A DNA stretch of 64,000 bases from Lachnotalea glycerini (GCF_003201285.1 NZ_QICS01000007.1:62001-126000); one strand, 5' to 3'. Shown: positions 1 to 9,408, counted from the first letter of the stretch. Notes: generated by a model not told the origin, from the letters alone. A program made the numbers and translations.

Positions 1-1391
1 TTGTCGATACTGGTATTGATTATCAACATGAAGCTTTTCTCGGAAGAGACGGCACTACTAAAATTGTATCCATTTGGGATCAAACAATTAACAATGGTGC
101 TTCTCCTCCGGAAGGCTTTCCCTTTGGAACTGAATACAAGAAAGAGCAAATTGATGCCGCCTTAAAGAGTCCTGATCCGCTATCTATTGTACCCTCTAAG
201 GATGAAATCGGTCACGGAACCATGCTGGCAGGAATTATTGCCGGAACCCCAAAGGTATCTGCTGACTTTAGTGGTGTCGTTCCAGATGCGGAGATTGTAG
301 TAACTAAGTTAAAGCCTGCTAAATTAATTAATAAGCAAATCTTATCTGTAGCTGCCGACAAGTTATGCTATGAAGAATCTGACATCATATTTGGTATAAA
401 CTATCTGATGTCTGTAGCCAAATCACTCAACCGCCCTTTGGCCATTTGTATTGCAATGGGAACCAATCAAAGCGGTCATGACGGTTATGGAACATTTAGC
501 CGTTTTTTGAATTATGCCACTCGTCTGTCTAATACCAGCGTGTCAATATCTGCCGGTAACGAAGGTAATACCAAAAGACATTACTTTGGAACAACCAAAA
601 CTACAAACGAAGTCACTGAGTTTGAGGTAAATGTTGGGAAAGATGACAAGGAATTTTTTATTGACTTATGGCAAGAGGTTCCATATCGGGTAACTATTGA
701 TATCCGTTCTCCTACAGGGGAATATATCGCTCCCATTTATCCATCACTCAATGAATGCATAGAGCTTAATTTTATTTTTGAGCCAACAAAGCTTTGGGTT
801 AATAATTTGATTTTTGATGTTGAGTCAGGAGATCAATTAATTTTTCTTCGCTTTGAAAATGCCCAGGAGGGTGTTTGGAAATTTGGTATCCGAAATATTG
901 AAAATATATCATCAAACTTTCACGTATGGCTTCCCTCTGGTGATTTAATTACAAATGAAACTTATTTCTTAAATTCTAATCCTGATACTACGATTACTTC
1001 ACCCGCTAATGCACCCGATCCTACTGCGGTTACTGCTTATGACCCCGTGACAGAAGGCATTGCAATATTTTCCAGCCGCGGTTATACAAGAGTTGGGCTA
1101 GTAAAACCGGATATGGCTGCTCCCGGTGTAAATCTCACCTGCCCTACCCTTAATAATAGTTATGGCTCAGTATCGGGAACGGGTGCTGCAGCCGCACATA
1201 CTACTGGAATCATGGCAATGGTATTCGAATGGGCAATTGTAGAAGATAACTTTACTCCCATTAATGGCTTTATTATTAAAGAGCTGCTCATACGAGGTGC
1301 CAAAAGATATCCTAACCAAACATACCCCAATAATGTATGGGGCTATGGTAAAATAGATGTTTATGGTCTGTTTAAAATGCTAATCGTATGA
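1..1391 (+). CDS. Csp-like S8 subtilase, catalytic Ser replaced by Gly (5' partial)
   Basis: The reading frame is open from base 3, so the N-terminus lies outside the window; the first internal ATG (222) is not the start. The subtilase Asp block (VDTGID, bases 3-20), the His block (GHGTMLAG, His codon 213-215) and the oxyanion-region SAGNEGN are present. The Ser block reads SGTGAAAAH where active enzymes have GTSMAAPH: the Ser position is Gly (GGT, 1182-1184). About 200 residues, largely beta-like, separate the Asn block from the Ser block, as expected for the jelly-roll insertion of clostridial Csp germination proteases. In C. difficile, CspC is a known pseudoprotease with Gly at the Ser position. 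I infer a pseudoprotease related to Csp proteins; a role in spore germination is plausible but not shown, and other Lachnospiraceae subtilases share this layout. Confidence 0.8.
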   Translation, partial: VDTGIDYQHEAFLGRDGTTKIVSIWDQTINNGASPPEGFPFGTEYKKEQIDAALKSPDPLSIVPSKDEIGHGTMLAGIIAGTPKVSADFSGVVPDAEIVVTKLKPAKLINKQILSVAADKLCYEESDIIFGINYLMSVAKSLNRPLAICIAMGTNQSGHDGYGTFSRFLNYATRLSNTSVSISAGNEGNTKRHYFGTTKTTNEVTEFEVNVGKDDKEFFIDLWQEVPYRVTIDIRSPTGEYIAPIYPSLNECIELNFIFEPTKLWVNNLIFDVESGDQLIFLRFENAQEGVWKFGIRNIENISSNFHVWLPSGDLITNETYFLNSNPDTTITSPANAPDPTAVTAYDPVTEGIAIFSSRGYTRVGLVKPDMAAPGVNLTCPTLNNSYGSVSGTGAAAAHTTGIMAMVFEWAIVEDNFTPINGFIIKELLIRGAKRYPNQTYPNNVWGYGKIDVYGLFKMLIV

Positions 1392-1426
1392 TTTCATAGA
1401 AAGTAATTTCTATTCTTTTCTTATAA

Positions 1427-1467
1427 CTAAAAAGATTCTCTCTTATTATTAGAGGGAATCTTTTTAG
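1427..1467. terminator. Bidirectional terminator between subtilase and nrdD
   Basis: A 12-bp perfect stem (CTAAAAAGATTC paired with GAATCTTTTTAG) provides A/T tracts on both sides, so it can stop the convergent subtilase (+) and nrdD (-) transcripts. Confidence 0.85.
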
Positions 1468-1479
1468 TTCATTCATTAT

Positions 1480-3897
1480 TTAATTGCTGTTCTTATTTTC
1501 TACATACTTTTTGATATTAGATGCATTTACGTATTTCTCAATCTCACCATCCTTTATTACAATTAAGGTTGGTGCCTGCATAACTCCGTATTTTCTTGCC
1601 AAAGAAGCATTCTCTTCCGCATCAATTAGCTGATATTCTTTATCTGATAAATATTCTTTGGCTATCTTACAATTCGGACATGTCTTTGTAGTAAATAAAT
1701 ATTTTACTCCCTGCTTAGCTGAAGTAATAGTAACCTCATCATTTGAAATGGTAACATAGCTTTTGTTGGATTCTTCATTATCTTCACTGCTGCAGGCTGT
1801 TTCTTTTAATACGCATTCTTTTCCAGCCTGATTGACATTATAATTCGTTCTATTTTGATATTCTTGAATTTTACCTTCATTCCAATTTTGTACTGGCCTG
1901 TAATATCCCGTAATACGACTGTATACCTCAGCCACCTTACCGCAAGTCGGACAGTTATAATGCTCTCCGCTTATGTAGCCATGCTCCTTGCATACTGAAT
2001 AAGTTGGTGAAATGGTATAATATGGAAGTTTATAATTCTCTGCTATGGTTCTTACTAATTTTGCAGCTGACTGCCAATCCGGAAGCTTCTCGCCAAGGAA
2101 AGAGTGAAATACAGTTCCAGAAGTATACAGTGTCTGTAACTCGTCTTGAATATCCAAGGCTTCAAAAATATCCGCTGTATAATCAACTGGTAAATGTGAA
2201 CTGTTTGTATAATAGGGTGTATCACCTTCATGACCTGCTGTGATAATATCAGGATAACGCTTCTTATCATGTTTTGCCAAACGATAAGTCGTAGACTCTG
2301 CTGGTGTTGCCTCAAGATTATACAAATCTCCATATTTTTCCTGATAATCTGATAAGCGATCTCTCATATGATTTAACACGGCTTTTGTAAACTCCTGCGT
2401 TTCTTTGCTTGTCAAATCCTTACGAAGCCAAGCTGCATTTAATCCTACCTCATTCATACCGATTAATCCAATTGTTGAAAAATGATTATCAAAGTTCTCC
2501 AGATAACGTTTCGTATAAGGATATAAACCTTCTTTAAATAATTTGGTAACAACATCTCTCTTAATTTTTAAAGAACGTGCTGAAATATCCATCATTCTAT
2601 TAAGTTTTTGATAAAAATCCTCTTTATTTTTAGATAAATAGGCAATTCGTGGCATATTAATTGTTACAACACCAATGGAGCCCGTGCTTTCACCTGAGCC
2701 AAAAAATCCACCTGTTTTCTTTCTAAGTTCTCTTAAATCCAGTCTCAGCCGGCAGCACATACTTCTTACGTCGCTTGGCTGCATATCACTGTTAATATAA
2801 TTTGAGAAATATGGTGTGCCATATTTAGCGGTCATTTCAAATAATAATTTATTATTCTCTTCTTCCGACCAGTCAAAATCTTTTGTAATGGAATAAGTTG
2901 GAATTGGATATTGGAACCCTCTTCCATTTGCATCGCCTTCAATCATTGTCTCAATAAAGGCCTTATTTATCATATCCATTTCTTTTTTACAATCTTTGTA
3001 TTTAAAATCCATGTCCTTTCCGCTAACGATAGCAGGAAGCTCTGCTAAATCATCCGGCACGGTCCAGTCTAAGGTAATATTTGAAAATGGTGCCTGTGTT
3101 CCCCATCTGCTTGGTGTATTCACTCCGTAAATAAAAGACTGGATACACTGTTTTACATCATAATAGCTTAAGTTATCCACTTTCACAAACGGTGCCAAAT
3201 AGGTATCAAAAGAGGAGAAAGCCTGTGCTCCTGCCCATTCATTCTGCATAATTCCAAGAAAGTTTACCATTTGGTTACAAAGTGTTGACAAATGACTTGC
3301 CGGTGACGAGGTAATCTTACCTGTAATGCCTCCCAGTCCCTCACGTATCAGTTGCTTTAATGACCATCCTGCACAGTAACCTGTCAGCATGGACAAATCA
3401 TGTAAATGTATATCTGCATTTCTATGTGCATTTGCAATTTCTTCATCGTATATTTCCGATAACCAATAATTAGCTGTTACAGCTCCTGAATTACTCAGTA
3501 TCAGTCCTCCAACAGAATAAGTAACTGTAGAATTTTCTTTTACTCTCCAGTCCTCAATCTTAACATAGCTGTTTACAATATCCTTATAATCTAAAATGGT
3601 CGACTTCATATTACGTATTTTTTCTCTTTGTTTGCGGTACAAAATATATGCTTTCGCAACATCTGTATATCCAGCCTGCTCTAAAATAGTCTCAACGCTG
3701 TCTTGTATATCCTCTACATGTACATGTGTTTCTGACACCTTTTTTTGAAAATCAGCTGTCACTCTTAAGGAAAGTAAATCAATGATATCCTCATTATATT
3801 GCTTTTGTGTTGCATCAAATGCCTTTGAAATAGCTTCCGTTATCTTACTAAGATTAAAATCTGCTATTTCACCATCTCTTTTTACTACTTGAAACAT
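1480..3897 (-). CDS. nrdD: Anaerobic ribonucleoside-triphosphate reductase with C-terminal thioredoxin domain
   Basis: Class III ribonucleotide reductase, which makes deoxynucleotides without oxygen by glycyl-radical chemistry. The start at 3897 (MFQVVKRDG) is chosen because GGAGG lies 9 bases upstream; the longer frame from 3927 would include this SD. Domains: ATP-cone (about 1-95), catalytic barrel with the SMCCRLR cysteine region, a CxxH...CxxC zinc site (CKEHG and CPTCG), and the glycyl-radical loop RITGYYRP (Gly about 664). Unusually, about 140 residues follow the radical loop, including a thioredoxin-like domain with CPNC (about 740-743) and a cis-Pro motif QAPT. Some NrdD subtypes use a separate redoxin rather than formate as reductant; I infer the fused domain could supply electrons. 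No nrdG activase gene is adjacent or elsewhere in the window. Confidence 0.95.
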   Translation of the reverse strand: MFQVVKRDGEIADFNLSKITEAISKAFDATQKQYNEDIIDLLSLRVTADFQKKVSETHVHVEDIQDSVETILEQAGYTDVAKAYILYRKQREKIRNMKSTILDYKDIVNSYVKIEDWRVKENSTVTYSVGGLILSNSGAVTANYWLSEIYDEEIANAHRNADIHLHDLSMLTGYCAGWSLKQLIREGLGGITGKITSSPASHLSTLCNQMVNFLGIMQNEWAGAQAFSSFDTYLAPFVKVDNLSYYDVKQCIQSFIYGVNTPSRWGTQAPFSNITLDWTVPDDLAELPAIVSGKDMDFKYKDCKKEMDMINKAFIETMIEGDANGRGFQYPIPTYSITKDFDWSEEENNKLLFEMTAKYGTPYFSNYINSDMQPSDVRSMCCRLRLDLRELRKKTGGFFGSGESTGSIGVVTINMPRIAYLSKNKEDFYQKLNRMMDISARSLKIKRDVVTKLFKEGLYPYTKRYLENFDNHFSTIGLIGMNEVGLNAAWLRKDLTSKETQEFTKAVLNHMRDRLSDYQEKYGDLYNLEATPAESTTYRLAKHDKKRYPDIITAGHEGDTPYYTNSSHLPVDYTADIFEALDIQDELQTLYTSGTVFHSFLGEKLPDWQSAAKLVRTIAENYKLPYYTISPTYSVCKEHGYISGEHYNCPTCGKVAEVYSRITGYYRPVQNWNEGKIQEYQNRTNYNVNQAGKECVLKETACSSEDNEESNKSYVTISNDEVTITSAKQGVKYLFTTKTCPNCKIAKEYLSDKEYQLIDAEENASLARKYGVMQAPTLIVIKDGEIEKYVNASNIKKYVENKNSN

Positions 3898-3951
3898 TTC
3901 TTTCTCCCTCCTTGAATATACAAACACGATTCAAATAATCCGTTACCAAAA

Positions 3952-3980
3952 ATTGTAGCAAATTAAAGATAGAGAGTCAA
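3952..3980 (-). promoter_or_regulatory. Sigma-A promoter of nrdD
   Basis: On the minus strand, TTGACT (3980-3975) and TACAAT (3957-3952) are separated by exactly 17 bp, about 55 bp upstream of the nrdD start. The NrdR boxes lie immediately upstream of the -35. Confidence 0.85.
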
Positions 3981-3986
3981 TAAAAA

Positions 3987-4002
3987 ACACTACATATTGT
4001 GT
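3987..4002. promoter_or_regulatory. NrdR box 1
   Basis: ACACTACATATTGTGT closely matches the known NrdR operator consensus acaCwAtATaTwGtgt. It sits 6 bp upstream of the nrdD -35 hexamer. NrdR is the ATP-cone repressor of ribonucleotide reductase genes. Confidence 0.85.
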
Positions 4003-4016
4003 TTTTTGTTAATATT

Positions 4017-4032
4017 ACACAATATGTAGTGC
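4017..4032. promoter_or_regulatory. NrdR box 2
   Basis: ACACAATATGTAGTGC is a second NrdR-like box whose start is 30 bp (about three helical turns) from box 1, the usual tandem arrangement. The boxes are near-perfect inverted copies of each other, and on the minus strand TTTTTA follows, so the pair could also fold as a terminator for hflX. Confidence 0.8.
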
Positions 4033-4066
4033 TTTTGAACTAAGTACTTGACAAGGGCGAAAACTC

Positions 4067-5317
4067 TCAATTTACAACTGTTTCATAGATTTTCAAGGGT
4101 ACATACGCTTTAACATATATACCATCGCTTTTGTAATCTTCCTCCAAAAGTTCTCCATATTTTCTAATTAACTGAATTTTTCCTGCTTGGCTATAAGGAA
4201 ATAAACGCTCAACCAGAATATTTTTCTGTCTCAACATTTCTTCCAACTCATTTTGGAGCAAATCAAGCCCTTCTCCGTGTTTTGCCGAAACATGAAGTGT
4301 TTTATCCGCGCGAAAATCTCTTAAAGAAGCTATTTCATTCAATTTATCCTGCTTATTAAACAACGTTATGACAGGCTTATCCTTAATCTCCAGATTATTA
4401 AGCGTCTCATATACAATATGCATTTGCTTTTCCATATGAGGATTAGAGGCATCAACAACATGAATAATCATATCCGAATATTTCGCTTCTAATAACGTAC
4501 TTTTAAAAGCTTCAATCAAATGATGAGGAAGCTTTCTTATAAAACCTACCGTATCCGTAATCAAAATCTGCTGTTTACTAGGAAGCTCCAATAAACGTGT
4601 GGTTGGATCCAGTGTTGCAAAAAGCTTGTCCTCTTCAAGTACTCCTGCTCCTGTCAGCGTATTCAAAAGAGTGGATTTGCCCGCATTTGTATAACCAACA
4701 ATAGCCGCCACAGGGATTTTATTTTTGCTTCTTTGTCCTCTTGTCACTTCTCTGTGTCGTTGCATTTCATCTAGCTCTCTTTTAAGCTGTGCAATTCGAT
4801 CCTTGGCTAGTCTTCGATCCATTTCAAGTTTTTTCTCTCCAGGTCCTCTTGTTCCGATTCCCCCTCCCAGCCTTGACAAGGAGCTTCTTAATCCTACCAT
4901 ACGAGCTAAGCTATATTTTAGCTGTGCCAGCTCAACTTGTATCTTTCCCTCACTGGTAGTTGCTCTTTTGGCAAAAATATCAAGAATAACCAAAGTTCTG
5001 TCCATTACTTTCGTATCTAACATTTCTTCCAGATTTCTAAGCTGTGCTGGTGATAATTCATCATCACACACTACTCCGGTAGCATCTAGCTCATTAATCA
5101 TTAATCTTATTTCTTCGATTTTACCTTTTCCTATATAAGTTCCCGGGTGGATGCTCTCTCTATTTTGAATCACAGTTGCAATTGGCTGCGCATTTGCTGT
5201 TTTAACCAAATCTGCCAGTTCTTCCAAGGATTCCTCTGTGTCATCACCCTCTTGAGAGCTGACTCCAATTAAAATTACTTTTTCCTTTATTTCATCTGTT
5301 TCTATCATATTAGACAA
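4067..5317 (-). CDS. hflX: GTPase HflX
   Basis: Ribosome-associated GTPase that splits stalled or hibernating ribosomes. At 416 aa it is the usual length: N-terminal HflX domain, a Gly-rich linker (GGGIGTRGPGE, about 151-161) with coiled coil, then the G domain with G1 GYTNAGKS (about 208-216), G3 DTVGF and G4 NKQD. The start is TTG at 5317: GAGG lies 8 bases upstream of it, while the in-frame ATG at 5308 would be 17 bases away. It begins 20 bp after the TPR lipoprotein gene and is probably cotranscribed with it. Confidence 0.95.
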   Translation of the reverse strand: MSNMIETDEIKEKVILIGVSSQEGDDTEESLEELADLVKTANAQPIATVIQNRESIHPGTYIGKGKIEEIRLMINELDATGVVCDDELSPAQLRNLEEMLDTKVMDRTLVILDIFAKRATTSEGKIQVELAQLKYSLARMVGLRSSLSRLGGGIGTRGPGEKKLEMDRRLAKDRIAQLKRELDEMQRHREVTRGQRSKNKIPVAAIVGYTNAGKSTLLNTLTGAGVLEEDKLFATLDPTTRLLELPSKQQILITDTVGFIRKLPHHLIEAFKSTLLEAKYSDMIIHVVDASNPHMEKQMHIVYETLNNLEIKDKPVITLFNKQDKLNEIASLRDFRADKTLHVSAKHGEGLDLLQNELEEMLRQKNILVERLFPYSQAGKIQLIRKYGELLEEDYKSDGIYVKAYVPLKIYETVVN

Positions 5318-5337
5318 TTAATTTACCTCACTTAATT

Positions 5338-6390
5338 CTATCTTGTTTTTAAAAAGTCATACTCTCTTTTTGCTGTATTATCATTTGGATACAGATTCAA
5401 ATATTCCTGCATCTTTTGAGCAGCAGTCTCAAAATCACTTAAATATTCATAGGAAACAATTTCATTAAACAATAGTTCCTGCATAGAATCACTTTCATTA
5501 AGAGCAATACCGGATTGAAAGTTTGTCAAAGCCTCCTGATAGCTTTCATTTTCCATATTACACATACCAATCATATTGTACACAGTACCAAGCCCTTCCT
5601 TGCTTTCACCAGCAGCAATGTATTCTTCGTAAAGTCCCACAGCTGTAGCATTATCCTTTAAAAGCTGGTACACCTTACCAAGATAAAGAAGCGCCTGTTT
5701 GTTCCCTGCCTCCTTAGACTTATTTAACTGAGTCAATGCATTTTCAGTATCTCCCAAATAGTAGTAAATCATTCCCTTTTTCAAGCCGTCATCTTTACTG
5801 TCTTTGATTTCCAATGCTTTCTTTAAGTAATCCTGCCCCTGAGTTGTATAGCCTTTATTATCCAGATTATTAAATATGTTCACATACATCTCATATTCGT
5901 CTGAATCACTTTGAATTGCCTTATCAAAATCACTGATTGCACTCTCCAGATTTCCATCTGCCAAATATACGGTTCCTCGTAAATAATATGCGTTGGCATC
6001 CTCCTCATCAAAGGCTAATATATTCGTATAGGTTTGTATTGCACCTTCTCTGTCACTGTTTTTATATTGTGCTAACGCAAGATAATAAGACGTATCAATT
6101 TCTAAATCATTTACCTTTCCTGTTGCCTTTTTTAGCGCAAGCTTTAGATTTTCAATTGCTGTTTCATATTCACCTTTTCCAATATAGGCGATCCCTTTGC
6201 CCCGAAATACCAATTGCTCATCCTCTCCATTACTGGCAGCCGTTTCAAAATATGTCAATGCTTCATCATAACTTTTATTTTCTATCGCGTTTATACCTTG
6301 CTCTGTAAAGGATGTCTCCTGATTAGATTTTTGGCTGCATCCGTTAAGCGTAAGCAAAATAAAAATCAAAATTGTTATATATTTCTTCAT
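5338..6390 (-). CDS. TPR-repeat lipoprotein
   Basis: The start at 6390 is chosen because GGAGG lies 5 bases upstream; the ATG at 6402 would contain that SD. A short hydrophobic leader ends in a lipobox (LNGC), so the product should be anchored to the outer face of the membrane. The rest is a run of roughly nine tetratricopeptide-like repeats (for example the stretches containing GDYENALTYF-like A/Y/G/A patterns), a protein-protein interaction scaffold. No enzymatic motif is seen. It is first in a two-gene unit with hflX; the partner is unknown. Confidence 0.85.
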   Translation of the reverse strand: MKKYITILIFILLTLNGCSQKSNQETSFTEQGINAIENKSYDEALTYFETAASNGEDEQLVFRGKGIAYIGKGEYETAIENLKLALKKATGKVNDLEIDTSYYLALAQYKNSDREGAIQTYTNILAFDEEDANAYYLRGTVYLADGNLESAISDFDKAIQSDSDEYEMYVNIFNNLDNKGYTTQGQDYLKKALEIKDSKDDGLKKGMIYYYLGDTENALTQLNKSKEAGNKQALLYLGKVYQLLKDNATAVGLYEEYIAAGESKEGLGTVYNMIGMCNMENESYQEALTNFQSGIALNESDSMQELLFNEIVSYEYLSDFETAAQKMQEYLNLYPNDNTAKREYDFLKTR

Positions 6391-6485
6391 TGTTTCCTCC
6401 ATTAATGCCTTGTTTCTAATCTCTTGTAAAAATCATCAACGCTATTATACCATTTATTCCATAAGAAATACATCATTTAATTTGG

Positions 6486-6520
6486 AAAAAGCCCCACACT
6501 GTTTTAAATCAGCGTGAAGC
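6486..6520 (-). terminator. Terminator of galKT
   Basis: On the minus strand, a GC-rich stem with small mismatches (GCTTCACGCTG against CAGTGTGGGGC) is followed by TTTTTCC, 34 bp after the galT stop. Confidence 0.8.
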
Positions 6521-6553
6521 TTATTGACCATGAACTTCTATAGAATAATTATT

Positions 6554-8047
6554 TTATAATGACTTGATAAAGCGCTTAAAAGCAAGCCGTCCTTTCTCAT
6601 CACATTTGAAAACACCTGCATCCTCTAACACTTTTGTAAAAACAATTCCAATTTCTTTCATTAATATTTCCATTATATTATCTTGATTGATTTCACGATA
6701 CTTTGGAATAAATTCTTCCACCCAATCAACATGCTTTTTAATTAAATCATTTTGGCTGATATCTTTTTTATCAAGAATGTAATTGGCTAATTCCTGCATT
6801 TCGTCTTTTAACCTTGCCGGCAAAACAGCCAGTCCCATCACTTCTATTAAGCCTATATTTTCTTTTTTAATATGATGAAGCTCATTATGTGGATGATACA
6901 GACCTAATGGACATTCCTTCGTCGTTATATTATTTCGAAGTGTCAAATCTAACTCAAACATTTCTTCTTTTTTTCTGGCTATTGGAGTTATCGTGTTATG
7001 TGGCTCATCATTCGTATAGGCATATACAAAGGCTTCTTCGTCTGTATATTCTCGCCACTTTTTAAGAATATAATCTCCAATCTCCACTAACCGGCTAGTT
7101 TCCTTTGAACGAACCCGAATAACAGATAATGGCCATCTCACAATTCCAACCTCAATATCTTCAAACCCTTTGATTTGATAATACTGCTCCATAGGTGCTT
7201 TTGCCATAGCAAACTCATAATTGCCGCCCTGAAAATGATCATGACTTAGTATGGAACCCCCAACAATTGGTAAGTCTGCATTTGAGCCAATAAAATAGTG
7301 TGGAAACAGTTTAATAAAATCAAATAATTTTTTAAACGTGGTTTTTTCTACTTTCATTGGAATATGCTCTCCATTGAAAATGATGCAATGCTCATTATAA
7401 TATACATAGGGTGAATATTGAAATCCCCACTGGCTATTATTAATCTGAATTGGAATAATCCTATGATTTTGCCTTGCCGGATGGTTGATTCTCCCTGCAT
7501 ATCCCTCATTTTCCTTACACAATAAGCACTTTGGATAGCCTCCTTGCTTTGCATTCTTTGCTGCTGCAATTGCTTTTGGATCTTTTTCAGGTTTAGAAAG
7601 ATTAATGGTAATATCTAAATCTCCATATCTGGTATTCGCTACCCATTTTATATCCTTGCTGACTCGATAACGCCTAATATAGTTACTATCTTGACTAAAC
7701 TGATAAAAATAATCAGTCGCTTTTTTAGGCGAATCTTTATAACATGTTTGAAATTTATGAATCACTTCACTTGGCCTTGGCAAAAGTACATTCATAAGTT
7801 TCGTTTCAAATAAATCTCTGGTCGCGGTTCCATTATCATCAATAATCTTTTGTTCAAAGGCATAATTACAGATTGCTTTAAGCACTTCTTCTAAATCAAT
7901 ATCTGTATACTCCTTCTCCGGTTCTTCGTATTCGTTTAATCTAAGAATTTCAAGTAACTGATTGGTTGCATAAATCTTATCCTCTGTCTTAAGCAAACCT
8001 GTTTCGATCCCATAAGACACAAGCTTTTTTATATATCTGTTTATCAT
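6554..8047 (-). CDS. galT: Galactose-1-phosphate uridylyltransferase, class II
   Basis: Transfers UMP from UDP-glucose to galactose-1-phosphate in the Leloir pathway. The 497-aa length and the motif SHDHFQGGNYEFAMAKAP identify the class II (Gram-positive) family rather than the shorter class I enzyme; the His of HDHFQ is in the uridylylated-His position. AAGGGAG precedes the ATG. It follows galK by 41 bp in the same transcript. No galE is present in the window, so UDP-galactose epimerisation must be encoded elsewhere. Confidence 0.95.
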   Translation of the reverse strand: MINRYIKKLVSYGIETGLLKTEDKIYATNQLLEILRLNEYEEPEKEYTDIDLEEVLKAICNYAFEQKIIDDNGTATRDLFETKLMNVLLPRPSEVIHKFQTCYKDSPKKATDYFYQFSQDSNYIRRYRVSKDIKWVANTRYGDLDITINLSKPEKDPKAIAAAKNAKQGGYPKCLLCKENEGYAGRINHPARQNHRIIPIQINNSQWGFQYSPYVYYNEHCIIFNGEHIPMKVEKTTFKKLFDFIKLFPHYFIGSNADLPIVGGSILSHDHFQGGNYEFAMAKAPMEQYYQIKGFEDIEVGIVRWPLSVIRVRSKETSRLVEIGDYILKKWREYTDEEAFVYAYTNDEPHNTITPIARKKEEMFELDLTLRNNITTKECPLGLYHPHNELHHIKKENIGLIEVMGLAVLPARLKDEMQELANYILDKKDISQNDLIKKHVDWVEEFIPKYREINQDNIMEILMKEIGIVFTKVLEDAGVFKCDEKGRLAFKRFIKSL

Positions 8048-8088
8048 GATATTCTCCCTTATAGAACAGCTTAAAAAAATTGTAAGCT

Positions 8089-9252
8089 TTAAATTTCTCT
8101 TGCCCCATCTCCAATATCCACCACATAAAAATCTGCTGCATATCCAATATTTTTTAAATATTTTTCTCCAACCGCCTTCACAAAACCGTCCACCTTATCG
8201 TTTTCTACGATGCTGACTGTACAGCCTCCAAATCCAGCACCAGTCATTCTTGATCCAATCACACCCTCCTGCTCCCATGCTGCTTCTACTAAAGTATCCA
8301 GTTCTTTTCCTGTTACCTCATAGTCATCTCTAAGAGAAACATGTGATTCATTCATCAGCTTACCAAAAAGCGCTATATTATTTTCTTTTAATGCATTTAC
8401 TGCCTTTATTGTTCTTTGATTTTCATAAACTGCATGCTTTGCCCTTTTTCGTCTTATTGGGTCTTTAATAGCAGACTGGACTTCCTCAAATTCATCTTCT
8501 GTTAACTCACCTAACGCTTTGATATCTCTAATTTGTTGAATTTCAGCTAAGGCAGCCTCGCTTTCCATTCTTCTTTCATTATATTTGGAATCTCCTAAGC
8601 CTCGCTTTTTGTTACTGGAGGCAATTATAATCTTACTATTTTCCAATTTAATTGGTGCATATTCATAAGTTAAATTACTGGTATCTAAGAAAATGGCATG
8701 ATCCTTTTTCCCCATCGCGCTGGAAAACTGATCCATAATTCCGCAATTGACTCCGTTAAAGTGATTCTCCGCATATTGGCTGATTAATGCAATATCCACC
8801 ATATTAACATCAAAGTCTAGCATATCCTTTATTATCACTGCGGTTACCACTTCAACGGAAGCAGAAGAGGAAAGACCCGATCCATTTGGAATATTACCAA
8901 ACAAAAGAAGATCAAATCCATTCTCTATTATAAAGCCTTTCTCCTTAAACGCCCACATTACCCCCTTTGGATAATTGGTCCAGTCTGCACTTTTGTCATG
9001 CACCAGACTATCTAAATCAGATTCTATTATTCCTAGCTGTTCAAAATTCATGGAATAAAATCGAAGCTTATGATCCTCTCTTTTTCTGACAATTGCATAA
9101 GTACCAATTGTCAATGCACATGGAAAAACATGTCCACCATTATAATCTGTGTGCTCTCCAATTAAATTTACTCTTCCTGGTGCAAAATAAGTTTTTATTA
9201 TTCCTTCACTGCCAAAAATGTCTTTAAACTGTTTCACTAATTTTTGTTTCAT
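8089..9252 (-). CDS. galK: Galactokinase
   Basis: GHMP kinase phosphorylating galactose at C1. The galactokinase signature GRVNLIGEHTDYNGGHVFPC is at about residues 26-45, the ATP loop GSGLSSSASVE at about 123-133, and motif 3 GAGFGGCTVS near the C-terminus. At 387 aa it is full length. AAGGAG lies 8 bases before the ATG. It is the first gene of a galK-galT operon with its own promoter. The GH2 beta-galactosidase at 52.9 kb could supply galactose, though it is not linked. Confidence 0.97.
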   Translation of the reverse strand: MKQKLVKQFKDIFGSEGIIKTYFAPGRVNLIGEHTDYNGGHVFPCALTIGTYAIVRKREDHKLRFYSMNFEQLGIIESDLDSLVHDKSADWTNYPKGVMWAFKEKGFIIENGFDLLLFGNIPNGSGLSSSASVEVVTAVIIKDMLDFDVNMVDIALISQYAENHFNGVNCGIMDQFSSAMGKKDHAIFLDTSNLTYEYAPIKLENSKIIIASSNKKRGLGDSKYNERRMESEAALAEIQQIRDIKALGELTEDEFEEVQSAIKDPIRRKRAKHAVYENQRTIKAVNALKENNIALFGKLMNESHVSLRDDYEVTGKELDTLVEAAWEQEGVIGSRMTGAGFGGCTVSIVENDKVDGFVKAVGEKYLKNIGYAADFYVVDIGDGAREI

Positions 9253-9306
9253 TCTTCTGCTCCTTATTTTTTTCTGTTTTAAAACACATTTTATGTTATT
9301 AATTGT

Positions 9307-9334
9307 ATTATATCACATTTTATTTACTTGTAAA
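9307..9334 (-). promoter_or_regulatory. Probable promoter of galKT
   Basis: TTTACA (9334-9329) and TATAAT (9312-9307) with a 16-bp spacer on the minus strand, about 55 bp upstream of galK. No operator could be recognised. Confidence 0.65.
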
Positions 9335-9408
9335 TACGAAATTACATTACATTTTCAAACCGGTATTTTCTTAATAAATTTATTCTTTATTTGTTAGTAT
9401 TCAAGAAA

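Noticed and set aside
1391-1426. TTTCATAGAAAGTAATTTCTAT as another copy of the dispersed repeat
   Set aside because: It shares only the TTTCATAG start with the family; the rest, a simple self-complementary stretch, does not match.
2004-2333. Open frames on both strands inside nrdD
   Set aside because: They lie wholly within a strongly supported gene with motifs, have no SD and no family resemblance.
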